A stretch of DNA of 64,000 nt from NCBI GenBank assembly GCA_905221605.1, contig CAJNDS010002357.1, positions 43,501-107,500 on the forward strand, written 5' to 3'. The number at the start of each line of letters is the position of its first letter. Position 1 is the first letter of the stretch. The position numbers were made by a program, and so were the translations under genes. This document shows positions 36,729 to 49,500 of this stretch, piece by piece. The notes beneath the pieces are model-generated. The model was not told the DNA's origin. It did not search any database and saw only the letters and a program-made list of their open reading frames with translations. Origin of the DNA: Symbiodinium natans (lineage: Eukaryota; Sar; Dinophyceae; Suessiales; Symbiodiniaceae).

Positions 36729-39700
36729 CTAGAAAGAATGATGCTGTGCATCATCTGGCTGCGGCAGCTCAAAGAAAAGATCTCGAGAAAACTCCATCAC
36801 TGCACCTGGATCTCCAGGCTGATTTCTTGCCTCTGAGTCGCTGTCTGAGGTGATATGAGCCATGGCCTCTAGGTCACTGGGATCTGGTGCACAGGTGGGC
36901 CTCATGGCTGGGGAAAGCTGCTTCTGCAGATCTTTGCTGTCCGTGTTTTGCCGGAAACTGTTGCGCACGCTCCCCGGGCTCACGGAACTTAGCAAGTCCA
37001 TTGCCGTAGGGGCTCCCGGGCTTCCCCGGCCGGTTGCTGTCTTGCTCATCACGCCACCATCCATGGAGGCCAATAGGCGCTTGCTGATCTCCTTGGCCTG
37101 TTGCTGAAGCATGGGCTCTGCGCCATGAGAGCAGCTGAAAGGCATAGAGATCTTCTTGAAGATGGCTTTGTATGCATCGACTAGGTGAGGCCCCACGTCT
37201 GGCCCAAGATCCTCGGTGCCCAGGCCCTGTCCATGCAGGACTGTGTAGAACTCATGGCCTGGATACACGAAGCTGGTGTCTGCATTGACGGTGAGGAGCT
37301 GCTTCCAAGCCAACCCTTGCCTCTCGCCCCCAGAGTGAGATGATGCAATCGAAGGCACCTTGGTCATCGTAAGCTCCGAACCAGTGCCATCATTGTCCCT
37401 CGTCTGTCGACTTGCTTCCAGGACCATCGCACCAAATGTCGGATTGTAGAGCAGCCCTTTGTGCAGCAGCACCTGGCAGGCTCCAACGCATGCAGCCATC
37501 TAAAGATCTACATGCAGGCTTGGAGGATCGAAGCTGTGATGCTCGCTTCTGGGATCGGGTGATGTGTACAGGGGTGCTGTCACAGCAGGGCACACAGACA
37601 TTGCGTTACGCAGGCGAGCATCTAGCGTGGAAGGACCAACTTCGATAGTTGGCACTGCTGCTGAAAACTTTCCCACGCGGAATGAATCTCCAAGAACAGA
37701 TGTGCCCGACCCAGGCCAGTTAAGTCGCAGGGCAAAAAAGCATAAGCACATGGGTATTCCCCAAGAAAGGGCTCCTTTCTGCCCCCTGTATACCCCAACA
37801 TAGAATAGAATCCCCTTGAAGGGACCCCCTAAGATAAGGTTACCCCACCCCCCCCTTTCGGAAATATAAGCCAAGGCGCCACCAAGCTGTCAGCGTTGGG
37901 CAGCGCCGAGCTAAATTCCGCAAGCGTCCGCGGCCCGTGCACCCGCTCCTGGAGCAGTCGGTAAGGTTTCCCCCTAATACTCACAGTCCTTAATAGGGAT
38001 GATAATTACGGACTGCTAGTTTTAAGGGCGCACATCCCAAAACTAGGGTTCAGGCGGTTTAGGGTCTTCCCCGCGCTCGTTTCAGTGCAATACTGGCACC
38101 CTCAAGGCTCCAGCACTGAGGTGTCCCTCTGCCCTGAAGGAGCCTCTAGTTGCCAAAAACCCTAAACTCTAAACCCTGAACCCTAAGCCCTAAACCCAAC
38201 AAGCCAGGTTCTGCAGCCAACAGGCTTTTGCCAGAACATGTTCCGCGTTTTGTTTTGCCTATGTGCTCTGATCAGGTTTTTCGGCTTTTGCGCGTACAGG
38301 GTTGCCACATAGCTTTGCACTCTCCATTTGTTTACGCACGTTCTTCACAGTGCGCGTTGGCAATTGGAGTGTACTCTTGCTTAAGGCCAAAGCTTCTTAA
38401 CAAGATTCAGGGACCCTGGCCTCTGGAAATTCGAGAGCCCTGGCCTTAATCCCAGGCCCCTCCATTCGGAACCCTCAATACTGGGGCACTGGTGTGGGAC
38501 CCCCTAAACCCGAAGCCCTAAACCTTAAACCACCCCTGCCAGACTCCCCCCTCCCCCCACCCCCTCCATGTTTTCCTCCTGGCCCCCAGGCCTCTTAGCC
38601 GCTGGGTTTCGAAGCCACTTTGGATTCAAGGCCAAGCTCTGGAACTCTTGAGCTCCCAAAACCTTTTAAACCCTTTTAAACCCTATAAACCCCATAAACC
38701 CGGTAAACCCTGCAAACCGCAAAAAGCCTGATAAGCCCTGTAAGCCCTGTAAACCCTGTAAGCCCTATGAACCAGCAAATTTTGGATTTCAAGCACCTGG
38801 CCTTTGTTTTCAAGGGCTCTGGACGTCTTAAGGCCAGGGAGCGGCCAAGGACTTCGCAGTTGGGTTTCTAAGGCCTGGCCTCCTAGGGTTAAAGTTTTAA
38901 GCCCAGCGCGCTGGGCTTCAGATCTCAAAGCCTTGGCATTTTCTTTTCAATTCCCGGCTCATGCAGCCTCAGGGTGAGGGAGCCTTGGAGTGGACTCAAT
39001 GGCAGGGCCTCTTGGCTCCAACGGGAGAGGCCGCAACCCCTTCCAAGGGGGGGGGGGGGGAAGGAGGGGTCTCTAAACCCTCAACCCCTTCAGGCTGTTC
39101 GCATTCCCTTCTTGCCCCCTTTTAACTTTTACAGACTCACCCTTATTAAAGGGGGACTGTTTGAAGAGAGACAAAATCGGGTTCGACTGTTCAGGGGTGC
39201 AGGGGGGGGAGGGGGGCCCTCTCACACCACAGAGGGCGGAACATTTCCCTGTTGATGCGATCTGTCTCCAATGCAGCTAAGGACTGTGCCTGAAAACTGA
39301 GGCAGCAAAGCACCAGCCTTCAAAGCTCTGACTCGCAAAATTTCTGCTCTAATGTGGGTTTTGCTGACATCTTTGTTTATCCTTTCGTTGCATTGCATGG
39401 CCAAGAGCTATAGATTCTCGTTTCTTCAGGTCTTGCAGCCTTGCAGCGCGCCTCTAAGCGCGAAAAAGCTAGCCCCATCACTTATCGCCAAAGCGGCCCA
39501 GCTTTGCTCAACCTGCTTAAATTTCTTATGCGTGGAACATGTCACCTCCCCAAAATGGGAACAGCTATCCGAACAAGGGCTCAAAGACTCTGCTGATTCT
39601 GCTTTCTTCAAAGGCAAGAATCACATCCTCACAGCCTCCATAAAAGGACCCCCTCTCCTGCAGAAGCCGCTGCAGCAGTATTTGAAGCACCATGCTGGCA

Positions 39701-40920
39701 GACATCGCTTCTGCATCCTGACAGCATCTTGAACATTCTTGAACATCTTTCGCGTAACTTTTTGCGGTACCGGGCCAGGCCTCTGTGTGCCCGATGATCA
39801 GGACCTTGTGAAGAAAGGGCGGCTGAAGCTTCAGCACTAGAAAGTGCAGTGGGCTGCGAGGTTAGAAGATGTGTGCCTTATGGCCTTATGGCCTGTAGAG
39901 GAACGTCATGCACTAGCAGCCGTTCTCGCAATATCGGAAAACATCTACAACATTTACTGGCGGCAAGAAGCACTGTAGTCAGCAGCACTTGCGAAACTTG
40001 TAGGCATATTGCAATGGCAAGAAATTCTACTCTGACTAGACTCAGATGAGGTCTTGCGGTTGTATGAAGTGAGTAGGGGCACCCATAGTTGCGGTAGGAG
40101 CCTTAGACACTGCCGATAACATTGTTGAGCCCCGAGAAGCACAACTAGTATGCCGATCTGAAGTTGAATGCATCAATCGGAGTGGATGCCTGCATCGTTT
40201 CGAGCTTGTAGCATCAGACTTCCCAACCAAGACGTGCGAAGAATGCTTGCTTGTGGAGGAGGCCCTGAATCGCCCCTAAAGTCTGAACCTTGCATTTCGT
40301 TAATTTCGTTCTCTCCAGCAGCGGCACCTGCGGCTTCCTTGACATGCCAAGGTGCACGTGCACCCCCTGATGTGGAGGCAGAGTCCACGAAACGGCGACG
40401 TTTCATCTCCTCAGTGCAGGGGGGCTGTGACTGCAGGCTTGGTTCAAAGAAATCTCAAGGCGATACAGGGCTCAAGGGTTTTTGAGAAGGATGTGCATAA
40501 CACATGCTCATCCAACTTGTCAACTGCCTCACTTCCCTTTGGGCCGAACGCAGACACCGCAAAGCTTAGCAAATTGAGCTTGCAGCCCAAGCGTCGCTGC
40601 TGGTGATCATCCGAAGGATGGTCGATTCTTGATCCTGCACGCTTTCAGTTGTCCGTGTCTTGGCCTCACATGCCCAGATCCTGCCCATGGCTTGCATATT
40701 CCGCAGTACTACGATTGGGGGCAGCCCCAGTCTGCAAACCTGCTTGGACTTTATCCTTCTGTACAATATACTCGTGGACTCCTCCATAGAGTCCCGACGG
40801 CGGAGGGTGATAGTTGGCAGGGCATAAACGTGCTCGATCATATCGTCGATCATCTCCTGCAGTGACTTCATAGAGAACACGAAGTCCCCCAGCATCACTC
40901 TGACGGGATGGCCCTCACTT
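36729..40920 (-). CDS. Exons 16-19 of the receptor-like gene: cytoplasmic tail
   Basis: Exons 40920-40740 (phase 2/0), 39828-39771 (0/1), 37660-37512 (1/0) and terminal 37472-36729. The tail begins with an acidic amphipathic helix ([12 protein letters not shown]) and an Arg-rich patch, and ends in a Ser-rich, acidic region with several SP and RxxS sites. No named domain is recognised. The last exon is a clearly biased 248-codon frame. An alternative reading is that the receptor stops at 37500-37502 and a separate gene begins at the ATG at 37499, immediately after the stop. Confidence 0.6.
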
Positions 40921-43432
40921 CTGCTAAGTCTTTATATTCTTCGGGTGCTGAACAAATCTTACTGGCTGCGTGCCACTGGCAATGGGAAGTTCTTTAGGGC
41001 TCTTAATCATATTCCGCTTTGTGGGGGTAGCATCGCATCTGGCCAAGCATCAGCGCGATAGCAACTGCGAATCAGCTGCATGAACCCCCCATCAACAACC
41101 CTAAAACCTAAACCCTTTTTGCAGCAGGCTTGCGTGAATGCTCGCCTTGAAACCCTAAACCCTAAACCGCAAACCCCAAACCCTAAACCCTATAAACGCT
41201 AAACCCTCCGGTTGCCTCATTGATGCCCACGGCCAAGAGGGGCTGAAAGTCGTCGGGGCTCCAGGAGTGCACAAGCCTCTCATTGACTCATGGGGTTTAG
41301 GGTACAAGGGTTTAGGGTTTAGGATGGGGCTTGTTTTGGCGCCCGCATTCCCCCCCCCCCCGGTTGGTATTTCTCGCTGCCCTCTGTGATATGCCAAGCC
41401 CAGCTGTGGCGACTGGCGTACCAGCACGGCTGTACATCACCGTTGCAGGTGCAAGCACTACAGACTGACATGCCAGAAGCCAGTTGTTGAAGCTAGTAGC
41501 AGCTAGTGATGGTCTTAGAGTGCTGTTTCGGTGGTACGTCAACCTTCGGGAGACATGTTCATTGCAAGCCGTTCTTGTGCTCCAAGGGTCTGTGCTGCAT
41601 TCAGCGACGAGACGATTCCTCAACACACACACACACAAGCGCTGCGGGAGCACCGTAATGTCAGCTTCTATTGTCCACCCGTCTACTGTACACAGGCTTC
41701 GATGCGTGGTGTTGAGGAAGGCTTTCTGTTCTCACCAGGTTTTCGGCAGTTTGATGTTTCTGGACCGGGCTGAGGCTCTGATATCCTAGATCATCATGTC
41801 TCACTAGTAGTCTAAGATGCACATCTTGCCTTTCTCCGTTCCACGAAGCTTCGCCTGGCTTAGTTTTCGTGGACAAGTTTAGCCCTCACGGTGTCAAGTT
41901 CCTGGCCACGTCCACCAAGTCTCTGCAGCCGTCGACAGAGATGGGCAAAATCGGCACGCGATTGAAGTGGGCCTCAGACCAATCAGGGAATTAGCAAAGC
42001 TCATCAAGGCTCGAAATGCCGGATTCGGAAATTGTGTCTGCAGTGATAGGTCGCTTGCTTCCCAGGTCCATGGCCAAAGCAATCAAAGCAGTCAAGATTG
42101 CATTATAACAAATTCTGAAATCAAGCCTTAAACGCCTGCCCGAGGAGCAGTGACAAGCTCCCCGACACACCAGGGGCGAGTCATCCTGTCTTCCAGCATT
42201 TGCTGCTTTGAAGTTTAGGGGGGAATCCGGGCCCCTTAAACCCTACAGCAAACAGCAAGCGCTGCGCAAGCACTGCGCAAGCACTGCTTGAAAAGTGCAA
42301 GTACTTGCAGATGAGGAGTCCATGAACAAAATTCAAGACCACAAGTGCAAGCTAGCAGCATGTGAGGTGTGAGCAACGGCACGAGGTAGGCCACGTTGCT
42401 GCGTACCTTGTGGCACTGTGCTGGCTGAGAGCTGCAATTTGATACCGGCACTCGAGTTCGAAGGCAGTGCTAGGAAGGAAAGGAAAGGGAAGGCAAGGGT
42501 GTCGAGCTCACCTGTCAAGGTTGCAAATTCACATGCAAGAAGGTGAAGCAGTAAACTCCCAAGAATGCCATTTGGTCCAGTACAAGAGACGTACATTTTC
42601 TTGGGGGCCTACCCTTGTTTCGGTCAAAAACCAAAAGGAAACGAGGAATTCCATGCCTAGCACGGCCCTCCCGGGCCTGAATCAATAGGGCCTCAAAGAA
42701 CACTTCTGAGGGTTTGAGGTTCTTGGGGCTTTGGATTTTGGGATACGAGTTCTGCACCTGGAGGGTGCTGCCATGTCGATGCATCTTGTTGCTGCCAGTA
42801 TCCATTCTAGGCCTTTAGGATACGAGGACTGCGGAGGGAAGGTGGGTCCACAAACATAAGGGTCAGCTACGCTCTCGAAGAGTGAGTCCAAGTCCTGCAG
42901 TTCGTCAGAATCCAGGAAAACCTTGGCTGGGAAATGCAACCGGTGATTCATAGTTGTACTTTGTCTAGGCTGCTACTGGAAAGCGGGCGAGCTCGCTAGA
43001 ACCATGTCAGGCCACTTGTCAACCGCAAACGGACGCCAAACACTGTGAGCAACGTCATGCCGACCACATCCACACCGCAGGCCGGACAGCACACCAGCAA
43101 GCTAATTACGTACACTCGACGCCATTGAGCAGATCGTCAAGTTTGCGAGCAAGCGGCAAATACAGACACATGCGCCAACCAGCATACAACAACAGATCTC
43201 GTCGCGGGAGAACTTGAGAGAATCGCAATGTTCCATGAATGTCCAAGCAGCTTTGTCATGCGAGTGCTTGCTCATAATGCTCTTGATGAAACGCGCAAGT
43301 GCCCCAGCCGCACCTGAATTGCACAAACACCCCTCTCACAAACTCAGTGGTCACTGGTGTTTTTCCCTCAGGAAAATGTTGTCAAAATACACGGTTGTTT
43401 TGCCGACATACTGTCGTTTTCGCTGCCATCGC

Positions 43433-43516
<84 letters not shown>

Positions 43517-46500
43517 GCTTGGGATTGGGATTGTGGTTGTGATTGTGAGTATGGGGGGGGTGGCGGTGGCGGTGGCGGTGGCGGTGGCGGGGGCGGGGGC
43601 GGGGGCGGTGGCGGTGGTGGTGGTGGTGGTGGGGGCGGTGGGGGCGGTGGTGGTGGTGGTTATGGTTATGGTTATTGTTATTGCTATTGTTGTTGTTGCT
43701 GTTGCTGCTGTTGTTGGTTGTTGTGGTGGTCGTCGTCGTTGCCACTCTTTCTGTCAGTTGACGAGGCATGCTTGCCAGCTCAAAGAGCTATGACCTCCAC
43801 AGTATACAGTGTGCCTATGTGTGCCCAGTGTAGGGATGGACTCTCCTGACTCCTACAGATGGCTTTTCCAGCCATCAAGGATGCCTTTAATTGGGGCTCT
43901 CAGGCACTCTTGTGATGTGTCAAGAAGATCTTGTAGGTCTTCTCCTTAGATTCGGATGCGCAACCGCAACAACAACAGCAGCAGCAACAGGGCGAACTGA
44001 ATTCGCAAAACCTAAGCTTCAGCACCAAGTCGGTTCTGTCCCACCAACTCAAAAAAACCGACTTGCAAAAGTTACCCAGCTACCGCGATGACAGGCAGTT
44101 GTGAACCAGATCGCATGGACAACCGCATCTCTACAGTTGTATTTACAGATAAGTCCCACACCGCCCCCTCGCGACCCCGTGACACACTGCGCACCGATTT
44201 CCTGGGATGCAACCACATGACTAGCTGACCGGATCTTCCTCAGTCCTCACCCTCAGCCGTACCAATCTGAGGACTGTGCCGAGGTCGGAGCCCAGGCTCC
44301 AGATTCTTCGTCTACGGCTTTTTGCTCCGAACGTGCAATCTCCGGAGCGTTGGCTGCAAGCCGGAACAACTTGGAGGCTATATGCACGCGTGCCAGACTT
44401 TAAAAAAAATAGCTCAAAGGCCTCGCTCAAACAGGTCTGTCGAGGCCCTAACCATCTTAGCATTCAGGGCGAGCTTTGACCTGCGCGCGGCGTGGAGCCT
44501 TCCCTTTTGCCAGACTTCTGAAAAGGAGAGCAGGGCCAGTACCAATTGGAAAACAGAGAAGCTGCGAACCCTAAGGGGACACAATCAAAGTATTGCAACC
44601 AAGCCTGGCAGCAAAACCCCGAAGGATCCCTAAACCTTAAACCCTAAACCCCCAAACCCTAAGTACCGAAAACACGAACGACCAAGTCAAGCCTCTGGGT
44701 GGCACCGTCCTTTGTGAAGAGGCTTGCGCATGTTTAGGGTTTGGGGTCGGGGCGTTCCCCCTTATTCTAAGGGTTTAGGGCTTTGGGTTTTGGGTTCAGG
44801 GTTCAGGTCAACTTCAGGCTTGTCGGGTTGCAATGTTCCCCCTTATGCTAAGAGTCCTTAATAGGGATTGGAGTACCCCCCATTACCATCCCGATTAAGG
44901 ACTGTTCGTATAAGGGGGAACATCCCAAGTTTAGGGTTTAGGGCCCGTTCAGGGGTTCGGACGTAGGTTGCTGCGATCGGGTTCTCAGGGGTTTAACTCT
45001 AGAGCTTCTTTGCCACTTGGTGCTACGCGGTCTGTGGCCTGGGAGTGCTCTGAGATTTGCACATGTGAGATCAAGAGCCATGGCGCAATCTGATGGCTTA
45101 GGCGACAATGACACCAACAAAAGCCTGACAAAGCCTTGCAAAAACAGCTATTTGATGGCCTGAAGCACTGATCGGCCAGGCTTCTCCATAGTAAAAGCAG
45201 GATCACCACAACCAAGGTGAGCAAGGCAAAAGCCAGCAGCATGCAGAAGGACCAGGATAGGAAGACTGCCTTCGGAGGCACGGGCTGGCTGTATATGGAA
45301 GCAAGCTAAAACAATGGAAGAACGCAGCGTCTACTTCCTGGGGAGCCCTCAAAAATCAACAGTAGCTCTGCTCAAATCGTGCCATGATGCGTAAGAATTG
45401 GTATCGTTCGCAATGTTGTCACTGAGAATGGGCCCCACCACCACCAGAAAAAGGATCACGGCTGTGGAGAAGAGCATGTCTGTGACCTGGTACAGACAGC
45501 AGAATGGAGGCTACTACGGAGAAACCTATAAGCATAACGGGTGAAAGTGCTGTGCAAATACAGGATTCAGCTGCGCCAAACTTTTGAGTTCAACGTAAAC
45601 CCAAGGCATTACCCGAGGCATTCAGTTCAAACACCGGGATTCTCTTCTGATTAGTTCAAGGACACTGCAGCACCAAAGATGCGAACCCAATGCTGCGACA
45701 TGACATGTGGCTTGCAGCATGTCAAGCCAAACCATGCTCCCCAGTAAACCAATGTCGCAACACAACCGCCTGTGTGCCAAAATGTGCCAAACCTTGCCCC
45801 GCAAAACTGTTGCGTTCCCTTCCAAAGCAGTTTCTGGGACCACCACGTTTGCCACCTGCGTTCTCCAAGGCCAAGTGCGGATTTGCACCAGCATTCCTCG
45901 CGATGCTTTGAAGGCTAAAGTTCGCCTGTGGGCCGATTTTTAATTTGGTCCCGCGGCGGTCCATCGCATACATTCAAATTCAAACTTGGCAGTAAGGGAA
46001 GCTGCTGCTATGCTCACCTCTCTTCTGGAGATAATATCCAATTTTCTGATGCATCTAATTCTATTCTTATGAGGACTGATATTACTGTGCCGGAGATTCC
46101 AAAGATGAATCCAGATAATGATTAATAAAGTCCCAAGCCTTTATGATAGCAGTATTAACTATTGATAGAAAAGATTCGGGCCAGTGAACAAATGACTTTA
46201 TCATTGGCCCATCATGATTCTAATCAAAGCGTAGAGGAAAAACCAATATCCAAATGGGTACGTTCACACCATAATTGATAGGATTGCGTACGCCCGTGCG
46301 TTCATATGTTCACTTACTCCCTTACAAATATTATGTATTTCGTTTCTTCTATTTCGCTCGCTTGTTCGCTTGATAATATGATGAGTTCGTTCCAGCGCCA
46401 GTAGAAATCTCTTGATCAAGATCCATCACCGATAAACATTGGACTCACCGGGTGTTCATCCTAGTTTTGTTCACATATTACCTTTGTTCTCTCTCATAAA

Positions 46501-49500
46501 GACTGTTGGTACGTTCGCCAGGCTCCTTCACTTTGTTCTCTCTCATAAAGACTTTTGTCACGTTCGCTCAGTTCCTTCACCCCGTTATAATATTACATAT
46601 CTGGAGAAAGAACTGAATGAATGCATTAGCGAAGCGAACGAATGTAATGCACGAACGGTGTGAACGGCCTGAAGGAAGCGTCTGCAAGGTTGCGACACAA
46701 GACTCTGAGAACTTGGATGTAAAACTCAAGTCTTTGGTAACAGCCTGCCGTGCATTTAAAGGCCCACGAAAGCCCCCATGAAAAGAATTTCTTTGTTGGG
46801 GTCTTTAATGGGTCCTTCAATGCGGCAACCAGTCAATGGTGGATTTCCTGTTCGCCGTACCAATATCATTATAAGCTCGCGCATGAATACTATGAATAGG
46901 GGTAAACTAGTGAACAAGGAAAAGGAAAACATGTGCAACAATGACGTCCTTTCTGTAAGAACAGGAACAGTAGCTTCTGCCTGCTCACGAGCCTACTGCC
47001 ACGTCAAACGTGCAGTTGTTCGCGTGTTGTCGCCTGTGCCTTCATGCCTGTGTCAGCGCGCGCTGGGTTTGTAGGAAACTGAAACATCTCATGGTCGGCC
47101 AAAGCCCGCTTACACGTCTAACGCTCTCCGGCTACTCTCAGGGATGATGCTTGTGCTAGGCACAGTAGCAGCTAAATTCCATCCGGTGTCCTGCGAGAAG
47201 CACGGCCGCCAGCAACACGACTTGGACGGTGGGAAGGCTAGCCACGGCAACAGGAATCAGGGACAGAAGCGTGTTCCTGCCAGGCCAGGGTTTGGCACAG
47301 ATATGGCTTGCAGGAAAAGCCTGCAAGCTCTGTGGGACTTCAGCCTCAGACCTGCAAGAATGTGGGTCCTGACGCGCGGCTGGGCGAGCAGTGTTTCTTG
47401 AGCGAGGGTTCGAACTATCAACATCCATAGCAGTATTCCGAGTTTAGTTTGTGCGGTGCTTCACGCTGGAAATACCTTCCCCCACCCCACCCAATCCCGG
47501 CGCAAATCTCTACATCTCACGAAGCCCCCGGGATGCAGTCCTCAGCAGATAGGCGACCTCACATGAACGACCGGCGGAACCCTGTATTCGTTGAACGTTG
47601 CGCAACATGCTTGGTGGGCCCCTATCGGTTTTCGAGGATTAGCACCCCTACAGATACTCACCAATAGAACCCCGGTGGCTTTCCGAGGAAATGTTGTAAC
47701 ACCCAGAAGGAATGCAGCTAAAGACGCGATGGGATCTGAACAAGGGAGTTGACCCTGCTGGGTCACAAGTCAGAGTGCAGGACCTGGACACCAGACAAAC
47801 AGATTTAACAGCTAGAGGCACGTATGGGCTGCGAAAAGTCGGAGAACCCTGGGGTGCAGACAGGCCTCAGGGTAGGGCTTAGGGTGTAGTGCCTTTGAGT
47901 GCGAGGACGCCGCTTAAACTCTCGCCCTCCCCCCTGTCAAAACAGGGCACAGTCCAGGGATGTGGGTTGTGTTCCACTTGCCTCCTCTCCTACCGTTCAG
48001 CTGGTAGGCTCAGCTGCAGGCTTTGGCAGAGAGGATCGGTTGAAAGACTTCTGGATGCTTCTATTGCAGACTTTTGCCGAGAGTTCCAGGCAAATAGCTG
48101 ATGCATGTGCAGCTAGCGCACGTGCAGGCGATGGCTCGTGCCTGATTTTGTGCCTGCACAAGGTAAAATAAAACACAGTTGCAAAACCTCCAAAGAACCC
48201 CTGTCTGCAGTTGCAGCCACCCCATAGTAGTAGCGACTGGCACCTCGGATTCTTGGGGATCCCTGCACTTTTGGTGAGGGGCATTTAAGCTTGCAAGATC
48301 CCATCAGACTTCAGGCCGGGTAGGAAGTGTTGACGAAACTTTAAATGGTTTCGGCCATAGTCATGACAGCGGTGGGCGTACAGTAGCTATACGAACATAT
48401 CCAAGATCGCGAACAGCCGAGCAGTTCCATCTTGCATTTAACATCATTTAACAAAAGATTATTTGCACCAATGGTACTGTTTTGCCGTTCATCCTTTCCC
48501 CTGACATTCGAGTTGAGCCCGAAAAGCATCCCGGAGAGCTGCTGCAGAAGAGGGCTCTCTCAGTGTTCTATCAGGCTCCTGAGGCTCCCGAGGCTTCAGA
48601 GGCTCCTATGCAGCTGAGGGGTTGCCTCGCCACCCCAACAAGACCAGGGCGCGAAAACGCTCGAAAAGGAATCGGTATCGGTTGACGATGAGCAGTCCCT
48701 TCCCCGAGCTGATGTAGGACCTTTGCATGCTCAAGAGTCCTCATGTGCGCTCAAGTTTTTCAGGGAATGAGGTGGACTTCTGGGCCGTGAGTTTGGGCAA
48801 GGCACGGATACATGATTGTAGCCCGGAGGGCCACGGAAAGAATTCCCACTGGATACATGAGGATGCCGAGGACGCACATGAACAACAAGGCCCAATGCTC
48901 ATCGGACTCGAAGCATATCCTGAAAAAGACTGCTGATGAAATTGAGTTTGACAGTGCGTAGCTGTGGCACTCGCAAGACATCCAGGGAACTGAGGGCCCT
49001 ACACACCAGGCTGCGTTTGCATGCTGTACGTTCCGTTGGGGTTGGCGACGCATTGCAGCGGCAAGAGCGAGTTGATGGTCAGGGTCATGTACAGCGTGAG
49101 CAAAGCCAAGCCGTTCATGTTGATGACGTCATTGCGTGTTACCTGCAGCGCGGCACTCTCTCACTCTCATTTTGATAGGCCTGAACATCGGCAACTAATT
49201 TTGCACTTGACAAACGCCCTGTTGTCTGGGCCACTCGCCTCCAGCCCCAGGCGGCTGATGCATACCTGAAAGCAACGTGCCAGAGCCACTTGTAGTCTTG
49301 ACTTATTCGGGTGTTAGGTTGCCTTTGATCTTTAAGCATGGACATCAGAAACAAAATTCAAAAGAACGAGGCTGAAACAAAGCAGAGCCGCCCAAACCAG
49401 CAAGAGCAATGCTGCGAAAACTGGATAGGCCAGCAGCTGCATGGCAAAAGTAAGCACGGCACCATCGTTGGATACGACGCATCCTCTGCTCAGTGCGGAA

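Noticed and set aside
43214-43849. 211-codon Cys/Gly-rich ORF
   Set aside because: Produced by the compound triplet repeat, inside the receptor intron between exons 15 and 16.
46439-47074. Plus-strand ORFs in the AT-rich island as a gene
   Set aside because: Short frames without domain; the island's tandem duplication and composition explain their presence equally well.
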